Assembly: GCA_964549615.1 (NCBI GenBank)
Contig: CAZJVP010000041.1
Location: 1 to 26,735, forward strand
DNA from: CAYVLA01 sp964549615 [NCBI: uncultured Thermococci archaeon]
GTDB lineage: Archaea > CAYQAE01 > CAYVLA01
Direction: 5' to 3'
Length of the DNA: 26,735 nucleotides
A program made the position numbers and the translations under genes. The notes under the pieces are model-generated. The model did not search any database. It saw only the letters and a list, made by a program, of their open reading frames with translations, and had not been told where the DNA came from. This document shows, piece after piece, positions 8,306 to 15,090 of the stretch. The stretch's first letter is position 1, and each line of letters starts with the position of its first letter.

Positions 8306-9572
8306 CCTTTCCAGCCTCCCTCCACAGCCGTTGCCTCTCCCTTCTGGAGAGATACGCAAGCCCGAAGCTGTCCGACAGCAGGACTCGGTTGAGCCTCTTG
8401 ACCGGGGTTCGATTTCTCATCATCTGTAGGTACAGTCCGGCCTTATCCGCCGCCCCGACGAGCACGAACCCCTTGATGACCCCATCTTTGGTGACTATCT
8501 TCCGATACGTGCCGTCCGCCTCGGACTTAAGCTCAGACCACCCGTCGCCATCGACCGGGTTCACGATGCCTGCGCAAAGAACGGATCGTCCGAAGATACT
8601 GATCGAGTTCATGGAAGTGAACCAGCGCGATGACGCCTCGTGCCCGGCCATGTTGCATCCGGCGATCATGCCACCAACGTAGGCAACGGGCCAGATCCCT
8701 AACACCCTGCTGCCCTGGTACACAAAGTCCTGCACCTGGGCACAGTCCCCAGCAGCGAATATTCCTGGGACATTTGTCCTCATCCCATCGTCCACAACCA
8801 CCCCCCTGTCCACCCGCATGCCCGCCTCCCGCGCCAGCTCGACGCGGGGTCTGACACCTATTGCGAGGATGAGCAAGTCGCTATCGATCATCTCTCCGTT
8901 GTCGAGCGTCGCCCTGGGCCTCCCGCGGCTTCCCTCAACCCTCGCTATGGTGTGCCCGGTCACCACTCTGACCTGTCGCTCGTCCAGATCCTTCCGAACG
9001 ATGGCAGAGGCCCTCTCATCAAGAACCGACGAAAGGATCCTCGGAGCCAGCTCCACGATCGTGACGTCCACGTTTCGCCGGATGAGTGCCGATGACGCTG
9101 CGACGCCTATCAGGCCACCGCCTAGGACGACCGCCGACGATATCTCGCTGCGGTCTAACCTCGCTTTGATGTCCAATGCATCAGCCAGCGTGGCGAATGT
9201 GTGGCTAAATTCGACCAGCCCCGGGATGGCTGGGACTATCGGGGATCCCCCGGTTGCCAGCAACAGGCTGCGGAACCCAATACGGGAGCCGTCATCTAGC
9301 TCGATCTCCTTGCCGCTGATGCGGATTGCCACGGCCTTTCTCCCGCCAAGAAACTCCACATTATTTTCTTCGTAAAACGATCGGGGTCGGTACCAAAGCT
9401 CGTCCAAGGTCATCTCACCGGATACGAGGTGTCCGATGAAGGGCCTAGAGTAAGGAGGGTTGTTCTCCTCCGCGACGAGACAGATGGATGCGTTGCTGGC
9501 CATCCTTGCCAGGGCCTCAACAGCCCCTACGCCCGCGGCGGAGTTGCCCACGATGACACTGTCGTATCTCAT
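8292..9572 (-). CDS. FAD-dependent NAD(P)H oxidoreductase of the glutamate synthase operon
   Basis: A two-dinucleotide-domain flavoprotein of the nitrite-reductase/rubredoxin-reductase group. The FAD motif is at residues 6-18 (VIVGNSAAGVGAV). LATGGSPIVP follows, the NAD(P) motif is VVLGGGLIGVAASSAL, and GIFAAGDCAQ binds the flavin. Length is 426 residues. ATG 9572 overlaps the stop of the polyferredoxin gene (ATGA), and the gene is followed by the three glutamate synthase genes. The likely role is to pass electrons between NAD(P)H, the polyferredoxin and the FMN subunit. That role rests on position, not on any residue that fixes the partner. Similar orders are known to me from Thermotoga and methanogens. 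Confidence 0.88.
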   Translation of the reverse strand: MRYDSVIVGNSAAGVGAVEALARMASNASICLVAEENNPPYSRPFIGHLVSGEMTLDELWYRPRSFYEENNVEFLGGRKAVAIRISGKEIELDDGSRIGFRSLLLATGGSPIVPAIPGLVEFSHTFATLADALDIKARLDRSEISSAVVLGGGLIGVAASSALIRRNVDVTIVELAPRILSSVLDERASAIVRKDLDERQVRVVTGHTIARVEGSRGRPRATLDNGEMIDSDLLILAIGVRPRVELAREAGMRVDRGVVVDDGMRTNVPGIFAAGDCAQVQDFVYQGSRVLGIWPVAYVGGMIAGCNMAGHEASSRWFTSMNSISIFGRSVLCAGIVNPVDGDGWSELKSEADGTYRKIVTKDGVIKGFVLVGAADKAGLYLQMMRNRTPVKRLNRVLLSDSFGLAYLSRRERQRLWREAGKVVGP

Positions 9573-10000
9573 TGACCATCAATCTCCAGGCTTATCGCTT
9601 GGTTCGGGCAGTGTTCAACACAGGCCGGGATTTCTCTAGACGGGCACAGGTCGCACTTCACGGCAAAACCAGGGCCTCTCCACACCGCCCCGAAAGGACA
9701 GACCAGGATGCAGGTCCAGCAAGCGCGGCACCTCGACGTCTCAACCCTGATCACCCCATCTTCGTCCCTCCTCATCGCGCCGGATGGGCATGAGTAAACG
9801 CACGCGGGTTCCGCGCATTGTCTGCATTGAACCGGAAACGTCACCGGTCTCCTTTCCTCGACTCTGACTCGGGGCGGTGGTGGTTCGGTCTGGTTAAAGC
9901 AGCGGATGAGGTTCTTCGATTCGGAGTGCTCCACCGCGCACCATATCTCGCAGAGGTGGCACCCGATGCAAAGGTGCTCGCGAACCGTAAGCCTTGACAT
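9569..10000 (-). CDS. Polyferredoxin with four [4Fe-4S] motifs (HycB/DmsB-like)
   Basis: A 143-residue electron carrier with sixteen cysteines in four groups: CIGCHLCEIWC, CRQCAEPACVYSC, CRACWTCILVCP and CDLCPSREIPACVEHC. This is the pattern of the HycB/CooF/DmsB electron-transfer subunits, in a short form. A proline-rich segment (PPPPRVRVEE) sits between groups 1 and 2. It is the first gene of the minus-strand operon and overlaps the flavoprotein start by 4 nt. It probably relays electrons between the flavoprotein and the glutamate synthase catalytic subunit, or admits reduced ferredoxin directly. No signal peptide is visible, so it should be cytoplasmic. Confidence 0.9.
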   Translation of the reverse strand: MSRLTVREHLCIGCHLCEIWCAVEHSESKNLIRCFNQTEPPPPRVRVEERRPVTFPVQCRQCAEPACVYSCPSGAMRRDEDGVIRVETSRCRACWTCILVCPFGAVWRGPGFAVKCDLCPSREIPACVEHCPNQAISLEIDGQ

Positions 10001-10025
10001 GCGAATTACCGGAGTGGGGACCTAG

Positions 10026-10100
10026 TTCATACGGTTGGACTAGAGGCCCGAAAACTATTTACGTATGAGACTACGTCGGCATACGGGATGAATGTATGAA
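10026..10100. promoter_or_regulatory. Four alternating copies of a TTCATACGG-like box (candidate operators)
   Basis: Copies start at 10026 (TTCATACGG, forward), 10061 (ACGTATGAG, reverse), 10078 (GGCATACGG, forward) and 10092 (ATGTATGAA, reverse). Each matches the first copy or its complement at seven or more of nine positions, and the CATAC core is exact in all four. The outer pair TTCATAC/GTATGAA forms a 7-bp inverted repeat. They lie between the divergent starts of the polyferredoxin operon and the AbrB-PhoU gene, around the operon's TATA-like box. AbrB-type DNA-binding domains act as dimers, so the neighbouring regulator is the natural candidate to bind, but this is inference. Confidence 0.45.
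10051..10061 (-). promoter_or_regulatory. TATA-like box of the glutamate synthase-lysine operon
   Basis: Minus-strand sequence TAAATAGTTTT is the most A/T-rich patch in this intergenic region and lies about 50 nt before ATG 10000. It implies a leader of roughly 25-30 nt. It sits between the first and second CATAC/GTATG boxes, so a protein bound there could block the promoter. Confidence 0.4.
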
Positions 10101-10127
10101 CCTCCTCGCGCGCCAGGCCCGAGGAGG
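10101..10127 (+). other. Perfect 8-bp inverted repeat in the regulator leader
   Basis: CCTCCTCG (10101-10108) pairs with CGAGGAGG (10120-10127) across an 11-nt loop, 41 nt before ATG 10169. As RNA it would be a stable GC-rich hairpin, and its 3' arm carries a Shine-Dalgarno-like GAGGAGG. It could be a leader structure or a DNA operator. Hairpins of this size also occur by chance. Confidence 0.3.
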
Positions 10128-10168
10128 ATCTGCTCGGACATTGCTTTAGGGCAATCATCCCAGGCGAG

Positions 10169-11203
10169 ATGACCGTGCAAGATGTGCTAACGGAATATCG
10201 CAAGGTCCAGGTCCTGGGCAGGTCAAGCTACGCCGTCACCCTTCCCAAGTCGTGGGTCAAGGGGCTTGACCTGCACGCGGGATCGGTTGTTGTCGTGACC
10301 GTCGACGGCAAAGGCATGCTCCACATATTGCCGGAGAGCTTGCAGAAGCAGAGGGAAGTGCCCCTTGAGAAAGTCCTCGACACAGCGAGGCTGTCGACCC
10401 CGGGGGCTCTCGCCCAGGCAATAAGGGCTTGCTACAGGATCGGCTACGAGACGATACGCGTCAGCCATCAAGGGGGAGCATCTGCAGGTGTCGTCGCGCA
10501 GATCCACGACGCCGCGGAGTCACTATACGGAACGATCATAGTCAGCGAAACCACAAACGAGACCGTCCTACAAATCTCAATCAATGTGGGAACCTTCACC
10601 GTCAGGGCGCTCATATCAAGGATGAACTCCTTCTTTGTCTACCTGACCAATCAGGTGAGGCAGGCCCTTCAGAAAGGCAGCCTGGACGACCCGGCGGCCG
10701 TGGCCTACCGTGCAAGGGAGGTCGATAAGGTCTACTCCTTGCTGATCAGGCAGCTGGTCCAGGGAGTCCGAAGCCAGCAGGTGGCATCCAGGGTTGGCCT
10801 CCAGGACGTGATCCAGTCTCTTGGATCTAGGATGGTGGCCAAGGCTCTCAGGGATATGAACACGAGCATGATCATGATCTCCCGTGTCGTGGGCGACGCC
10901 GCAAGGGGAAAGAAGGAGCATATAGAACAGATGGTGAACCTGATCTCGGAGCTGCAAGACCTGTACAAGAAGGCCTATGAGGCGCTGCTGAAGGAGGACA
11001 TCAAGAAGGCCGCCGAGGTCCTCCAAGAGCAGGAGCTCTTCCGCTCCGAGGTCGCCCGATTCGAGAGATCCCTCTCGACGGCGCGGGACGAGGGCAGCGT
11101 CGTATCGGCCATGGTCTCCGTTGTGTGGGAGCTTCAGAACGTGACCAACTCGGTTGTGATCCTAGCGGAGATCGCGGTGAACCGATACGTGGAGAGGGAG
11201 TAG
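10169..11203 (+). CDS. SpoVT/AbrB-PhoU domain regulator
   Basis: A 344-residue archaeal phosphate-uptake-regulator-type protein. Residues about 10-55 form a swapped-hairpin AbrB DNA-binding domain (KVQVLGRSSYAVTLPKSW, then GSVVVVTVDGKGMLHI). The rest is helical with two PhoU-like repeats, for example the segment from about residue 150 on and KKEHIEQMVNLISELQDLYKKAYEALL near 255-280. ATG 10169 is preceded by AGGCGAG. Homologues are often annotated as PhoU. Here there is no pst transport operon. Instead the gene is divergent from the glutamate synthase operon and 6 nt from the convergent hisC stop, so a role in nitrogen or amino-acid control is plausible. That is inferred from position only. 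Confidence 0.9.
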   Translation: MTVQDVLTEYRKVQVLGRSSYAVTLPKSWVKGLDLHAGSVVVVTVDGKGMLHILPESLQKQREVPLEKVLDTARLSTPGALAQAIRACYRIGYETIRVSHQGGASAGVVAQIHDAAESLYGTIIVSETTNETVLQISINVGTFTVRALISRMNSFFVYLTNQVRQALQKGSLDDPAAVAYRAREVDKVYSLLIRQLVQGVRSQQVASRVGLQDVIQSLGSRMVAKALRDMNTSMIMISRVVGDAARGKKEHIEQMVNLISELQDLYKKAYEALLKEDIKKAAEVLQEQELFRSEVARFERSLSTARDEGSVVSAMVSVVWELQNVTNSVVILAEIAVNRYVERE

Positions 11204-11209
11204 GTCGGC

Positions 11210-12334
11210 TCACCGCGCTTCGATGATCGCCCGCAGGCACTCAAGAAGCCTTCGGTTCTCCTCCTTGGTCCCAACCGTAATCCGGATGCAGTGGTGGCAC
11301 AGCCCCGGGACTCCTCGTAGATCCCTCACAAGGATGCCGGCCCGGCAGAGCTTCTCGGGCAGATCAGGGATCTCGGGCGATATCCTTGCCATTATGAAGT
11401 TCGCCTCCGACGGATACGGGCTTATGCCATCCATCCGCGAAAACTCCTTCATCAACGCTGACCTTTCGCTAAGTACCTCGTCTCGCACCCTCTCGTAGTC
11501 TGGGAGGCAAGACAGGGCGGCGACGGCCGCGGCCTCGGCCACTGAGCTTATGCCGAAAGGGAGTCGGATCTTCTCTAGGTCATCGATGATCGACTCGCTC
11601 GCGACCGCGTATCCAACTCTCATGCCCGCCAGGGAAAAGAACTTGGACATTGAGCGAGCGACGATAAGGTTTGGATATTCGCGAACCTTTGGGATCGCTG
11701 AACGACCTGCGAACTCCGCGTAGGACTCGTCGAGCACGACAAGCCCCTCGGCCCCTTCCAGTATCCTTTCAAGGTCATCCCCACCCACGGTTCCGCCGGT
11801 AGGGTTGTTGGGAGAACAGAGGAATGTGACCCTTGCATCGGATGCCTGGGAGAGGACGGCCGTGGAGTCGACTCTGAAATCGGGCTCCTTCGTTTCGATG
11901 GCAACTATCCTTGCGTCTCGAAGCATGCCGAAAAGCGCGTACAGGGAGTAGGAAGGGGAGGTCACGGCGATCTTATCCAGGGGATCCAGGAAGACCTTGC
12001 AGACCATGTCTATTATCTCGGCGCAGCCGTTCCCGACGGCGATGTTGTCGACCGGCTGCCCCAGATACCGCGAGAGCGCCTCCTTCAAGTCCCGATACCC
12101 TGGGTCAGGGTACCTGTTCGCCGCGGCGGCAGCGCGTGCCATCGCCTCTACAACCGGCTTGGGCGGAGGATACGGGCTCTCGTTCGAGGCAAGGTCAACA
12201 ATGGCCTCCCCGGGGATGCCGTACTTCTCAGAGGCATCACGGGGGAACATGCCCGGGTCGTATGGCTCTATATAGTCCAACGCGGGCCGATGCGCCCGGA
12301 AAGACCTATCCCAGGGTCTCCTCCAAGGATTCAA
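11210..12334 (-). CDS. hisC: Histidinol-phosphate aminotransferase
   Basis: Transfers an amino group between glutamate and imidazole-acetol phosphate in histidine synthesis. Class I/II PLP fold: YIEPYDPG, VDLASNESPYPPP, VGNGCAEIID, CSPNNPTGG, VVLDESYAEF, SMSKFFSLAGMRVGY (Schiff-base lysine) and the C-terminal HHCIRITVGTKEEN. The N-terminal PYDPG and ASNESPYPP motifs separate HisC from other aminotransferases. The frame is open to TTG 12355, TTG 12334 has AGGAG upstream, and TTG 12280 would begin just before YIEPY, so the start is uncertain. The gene overlaps the preceding small gene and is the last of the glnA group. It is another glutamate-dependent step beside the GS/GOGAT genes. Confidence 0.9.
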   Translation of the reverse strand: MNPWRRPWDRSFRAHRPALDYIEPYDPGMFPRDASEKYGIPGEAIVDLASNESPYPPPKPVVEAMARAAAAANRYPDPGYRDLKEALSRYLGQPVDNIAVGNGCAEIIDMVCKVFLDPLDKIAVTSPSYSLYALFGMLRDARIVAIETKEPDFRVDSTAVLSQASDARVTFLCSPNNPTGGTVGGDDLERILEGAEGLVVLDESYAEFAGRSAIPKVREYPNLIVARSMSKFFSLAGMRVGYAVASESIIDDLEKIRLPFGISSVAEAAAVAALSCLPDYERVRDEVLSERSALMKEFSRMDGISPYPSEANFIMARISPEIPDLPEKLCRAGILVRDLRGVPGLCHHCIRITVGTKEENRRLLECLRAIIEAR

Positions 12335-12617
12335 GTTCGGATTCGATCTCCTCAAGCGTTGCAGCCCTGCCTTCCTTCTCCTGGATCCCTGCGGCGGACC
12401 AGAACAGCCTGGCTACGACTAGCATCAACTTGCCGGCGTATCCCGGTGCGTGGACAAGCAGGTCCGATGCAAGGTCCCCGCATTTTTCAAGGGTTTTCGC
12501 GTCCAGATCCTTGATCATCGTGCTGGCCTTGCCCAAGATGGATATCCCGGTCCCAAGGGCCTTCTCCCTTCTGACATACGCCCTTGCCGCCTCGCTAGTT
12601 ATGCGGTGAACTCCCAT
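12306..12617 (-). CDS. Hypothetical 103-residue protein between glnA and hisC
   Basis: I do not recognise this protein. It begins MGVHRITSEAARAYVRREKAL, appears largely helical, has one moderately hydrophobic stretch (KLMLVVARLFWSAAGI) and ends in a strongly acidic, probably coiled-coil tail (TLEEIESELESLEETLG). ATG 12617 is supported by GAGGTG five bases upstream, overlapping the glnA stop. A GTG one codon earlier is too close to that site. The overlap with hisC downstream and the tight link to glnA upstream suggest one transcript. By position it could be a small glutamine synthetase-associated or regulatory protein. There is no sequence evidence for that. Confidence 0.75.
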   Translation of the reverse strand: MGVHRITSEAARAYVRREKALGTGISILGKASTMIKDLDAKTLEKCGDLASDLLVHAPGYAGKLMLVVARLFWSAAGIQEKEGRAATLEEIESELESLEETLG

Positions 12618-12626
12618 CACATCACC

Positions 12627-14084
12627 TCAGTAGTCAAGGTACTTCATTATCTCCCACGGGGTCACGTACAAGCAGTATTGGTTCCATTCCTCGATCTTCA
12701 AGCCCACGAACTGTTCGAAGATGTGGTCCCCGAGCAGGTCGACAAGCAGCTGATCGGTGCTCAGATGGTCAAGGGCATCCCTCAGAGTTGTTGGTAGTTC
12801 GCCCACCCCGAACCTCCTCTTCTCCTCAGGGCTCAGCTCGTACATGTCCTGCCTCAACGGTTCCCCCGGCTCGATCTTCTTCTTTATGCCGTCCAGCCCT
12901 GCAGCGAGCATTGCCGCGAAGGCGATGTACGGATTGCAGCTGGGATCGACGGCCCTGTACTCGCATCTGATGGCCCCCGGGCTGCTGAAGTAGAGGGGAA
13001 CCCGGATGAGGGCGCTCCTGTTCCTCGGGCTCCAACTTATGTTGATGGGCGCCTCGAAGCCCGGGACCAGCCTCTTGTAACTGTTCACAGTTGGGCAGCA
13101 CAGCGCAGTTAGGGCCTTCGAATGTTCGATGAGCCCTCCGATGTAGTATCTTGCGGTCTGGCTCAGCCAGTACTCCCCGTCGGGGTCGTAGAAGACGTTC
13201 TTCCCCTTGAAGGGTTCTCCCTTCCACAGGCTCTGGTGGGTGTGCATGCCGCTGGCGTTGTCCAGATACACGGGCTTAGGCATGAAGACCGCGATGCAGC
13301 CCCGCCTGGCCGCCAGGTTCTTGGCGGCAAACTTGTAGACGTAGCACGCATCGCCAGCCTCGATCAGCGTCCTGGGCTTGAAGTCGAGCTCGACCTGTCC
13401 GGCTGTGGCCACCTCGTGGTGGTGGAACTCGATGATGACCTTCATCTTCTCCAGCTGCCCGGCAAGCTCGTTCCGGTAATCGTTCGTGGCGTCCTCAGGA
13501 GGGGCCCGGAAGTAGGCCTCCTTGGGCCTGAGCACGACAGCTCCCGGCCTTATCTCGGGGCTTTCCGGCACGACCCTAGGAGGTCCCCAGGAGTCCCCCT
13601 TCCCGCCGTTCGGGGACACCCAAAGGTCGTACGTAAGCTTCGTGGGATCGATGCTCTCGAAAAGGAAGAACTCGATCTCCGGGCCGAAAATTGCCGTGTA
13701 GCCCATCGACTCGGCCATCTTCATCGCCTTGCTCGCCACGTAGCCCCTGGGGTCCACGTTGGAGATCGTTCCGCCGCCCTTCTCGCCGAAGGCTTCGTAG
13801 ACATCGCCGAAGACGATCGCGGATCTCTGCATGGGGTCATCTATCCAAGGCACAACTCTGATGCTGGACTGGTCCGGAACCCACACCATATCGCTTTCCT
13901 CGATGGACTTGAACCCTCGTATCGATGAACCGTCGAAGCCGATTCCCTCGCAAGCATCTCCCTCTAGGAACTCCCTTGCAGGGATCGTGAAGCTCTGCAG
14001 GATTCCCCTCAAGTCGCTGAACATGCACATGATGTTCTTGACGTTTGAGTCCTCGATCAGCTTGACAAGTTCAGGGCTTCGCAT
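12627..14084 (-). CDS. glnA: Glutamine synthetase type I
   Basis: Makes glutamine from glutamate, ammonia and ATP. The 485-residue protein has the type I motifs: FDGSSIRGF, GPEIEFFLF, HHHEVATAGQVELDF, SGMHTHQSLW, SYKRLVPGFEAP, RNRSALIRVP and the C-terminal EYRAVDPSCNPYIAFAAMLAAGLDGI. The adenylylation-site tyrosine motif of bacterial GSI-beta (NLYDLPP) is absent. The corresponding region reads QDMYELSPEEKRRFG, so control by adenylylation is unlikely. The frame is open to 14144, but ATG 14084 gives the family N-terminus (RSPELVKLIEDS) and has a TATA-like CTTATC 35 nt upstream inside the longer frame. It heads the group glnA-hypothetical-hisC and is divergent from the nitrilase gene. Confidence 0.96.
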   Translation of the reverse strand: MRSPELVKLIEDSNVKNIMCMFSDLRGILQSFTIPAREFLEGDACEGIGFDGSSIRGFKSIEESDMVWVPDQSSIRVVPWIDDPMQRSAIVFGDVYEAFGEKGGGTISNVDPRGYVASKAMKMAESMGYTAIFGPEIEFFLFESIDPTKLTYDLWVSPNGGKGDSWGPPRVVPESPEIRPGAVVLRPKEAYFRAPPEDATNDYRNELAGQLEKMKVIIEFHHHEVATAGQVELDFKPRTLIEAGDACYVYKFAAKNLAARRGCIAVFMPKPVYLDNASGMHTHQSLWKGEPFKGKNVFYDPDGEYWLSQTARYYIGGLIEHSKALTALCCPTVNSYKRLVPGFEAPINISWSPRNRSALIRVPLYFSSPGAIRCEYRAVDPSCNPYIAFAAMLAAGLDGIKKKIEPGEPLRQDMYELSPEEKRRFGVGELPTTLRDALDHLSTDQLLVDLLGDHIFEQFVGLKIEEWNQYCLYVTPWEIMKYLDY

Positions 14085-14119
14085 CTGCACTCGCCGGGAG
14101 TTCAGTCCATGATCTGCAG

Positions 14120-14125
14120 GATAAG
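14120..14125 (-). promoter_or_regulatory. TATA-like box of glnA
   Basis: Minus-strand CTTATC ends 35 nt before ATG 14084, implying a leader of about ten bases. A single TACGTATGG (14161-14169) farther upstream shares the GTATG core of the boxes in front of the glutamate synthase operon, but one copy is chance level. Confidence 0.45.
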
Positions 14126-14203
14126 TGTTCGCAAAGGAAAACATGGCGGGATACTGGCAGTACGTATGGGCTCAGGAATGGCAGGGCCCGGAGTCCGTTA
14201 AGA

Positions 14204-14239
14204 CTTAAGAGCGATCCTCGACGGAGGGAGGGAGGAGGC
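14204..14239 (+). promoter_or_regulatory. TATA-like box and strong Shine-Dalgarno of the nitrilase gene
   Basis: CTTAAG (14204-14209) lies 35 nt before TTG 14245 and is the second half of TTAAGACTTAAG. A purine-rich GGAGGGAGGGAGGAGG run (14223-14238) ends six bases before the TTG and decides this start over later codons. Confidence 0.45.
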
Positions 14240-14244
14240 GGGCA

Positions 14245-15090
14245 TTGAGCAAGGGAAGGATACGGGTGGCAACGTGTCAGTTTGCCGTCTCCTCCGATAT
14301 CAGGCAGAACGCGGCCACGATACGCTCGCAGATTCTTTTGGCCAAACGACGCAGGGCCGACGTGGTCCACTTCCCCGAGGCAGCCCTGAGCGGGTATGCG
14401 GGGACCGACGTGAAGAGCTGGGATGGATATCCCTGGGATCTTCTGAGGGAGGAGACCCTGGACATCATGAAGCTGGCTGGGGAAAAGAAGATCTGGGTGA
14501 TCGTCGGCAGCGCCCACCCTCTCTCGCGCAGCAACCTTCCCCACAACAGCCTTTACGCAATAACGCCCAGAGGCACGATCCAAGATCGCTACGACAAGCG
14601 CTTCTGCACGGGCCGGGACCTCGAGTTCTACTCGCCCGGGGACCACTTCACCATCTTCAGGATAGGCGGCGTCGCCTGCGGAATGCTCATCTGCTACGAC
14701 GTGAGGTTCCCCGAGATGTACAGGGAGTACAAAAAGCTCGGGGCGCAGCTTCTCTTCCACTCGTTCTACAATGCGCGCGCCAAGCGGCCGGGCATACACA
14801 AGATCATCATGCGCCCGACGCTGCAGGCCAACGCCGCGTCAAACTACTTCTGGATCAGCGCATCAAACTCGAGCGCCTACTACAGCTGGCCCAGCGTCTT
14901 CATCCAACCCGACGGGGTGATAGCCGCGCAGCTGCCCTTCAACAGACCCGGCGTTATGGTGAACGTTGTTGACACGAAGAGGAAGTTCTACGACGCCTCG
15001 AGGGCTCACAGGGAACTGGCGATGAGGGGAATCCTAAATAGCGGAAGGCTCGTTGACGACCCGAGATCCAAGGACCGCTGGTCGCTCTAG
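14245..15090 (+). CDS. Carbon-nitrogen hydrolase (nitrilase superfamily amidohydrolase)
   Basis: A 281-residue cytoplasmic hydrolase with the complete Glu-Lys-Cys triad: E45 in HFPEAALSGY, K118 in RYDKRF and C150 in LICYDVRFPE. The superfamily hydrolyses amides, carbamoyl compounds or nitriles. The exact substrate cannot be read from sequence. Position next to glnA, with divergent promoters, suggests release of ammonia for assimilation. TTG 14245 is chosen because a strong GGAGGAGG lies just upstream and the protein begins GRIRVATCQF, the normal start of the fold. Its stop shares a CTAG palindrome with the stop of the convergent UroD-family gene, a 4-nt tail-to-tail overlap. Alternatives are a beta-ureidopropionase- or aliphatic-amidase-like enzyme. 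Confidence 0.9.
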   Translation: MSKGRIRVATCQFAVSSDIRQNAATIRSQILLAKRRRADVVHFPEAALSGYAGTDVKSWDGYPWDLLREETLDIMKLAGEKKIWVIVGSAHPLSRSNLPHNSLYAITPRGTIQDRYDKRFCTGRDLEFYSPGDHFTIFRIGGVACGMLICYDVRFPEMYREYKKLGAQLLFHSFYNARAKRPGIHKIIMRPTLQANAASNYFWISASNSSAYYSWPSVFIQPDGVIAAQLPFNRPGVMVNVVDTKRKFYDASRAHRELAMRGILNSGRLVDDPRSKDRWSL

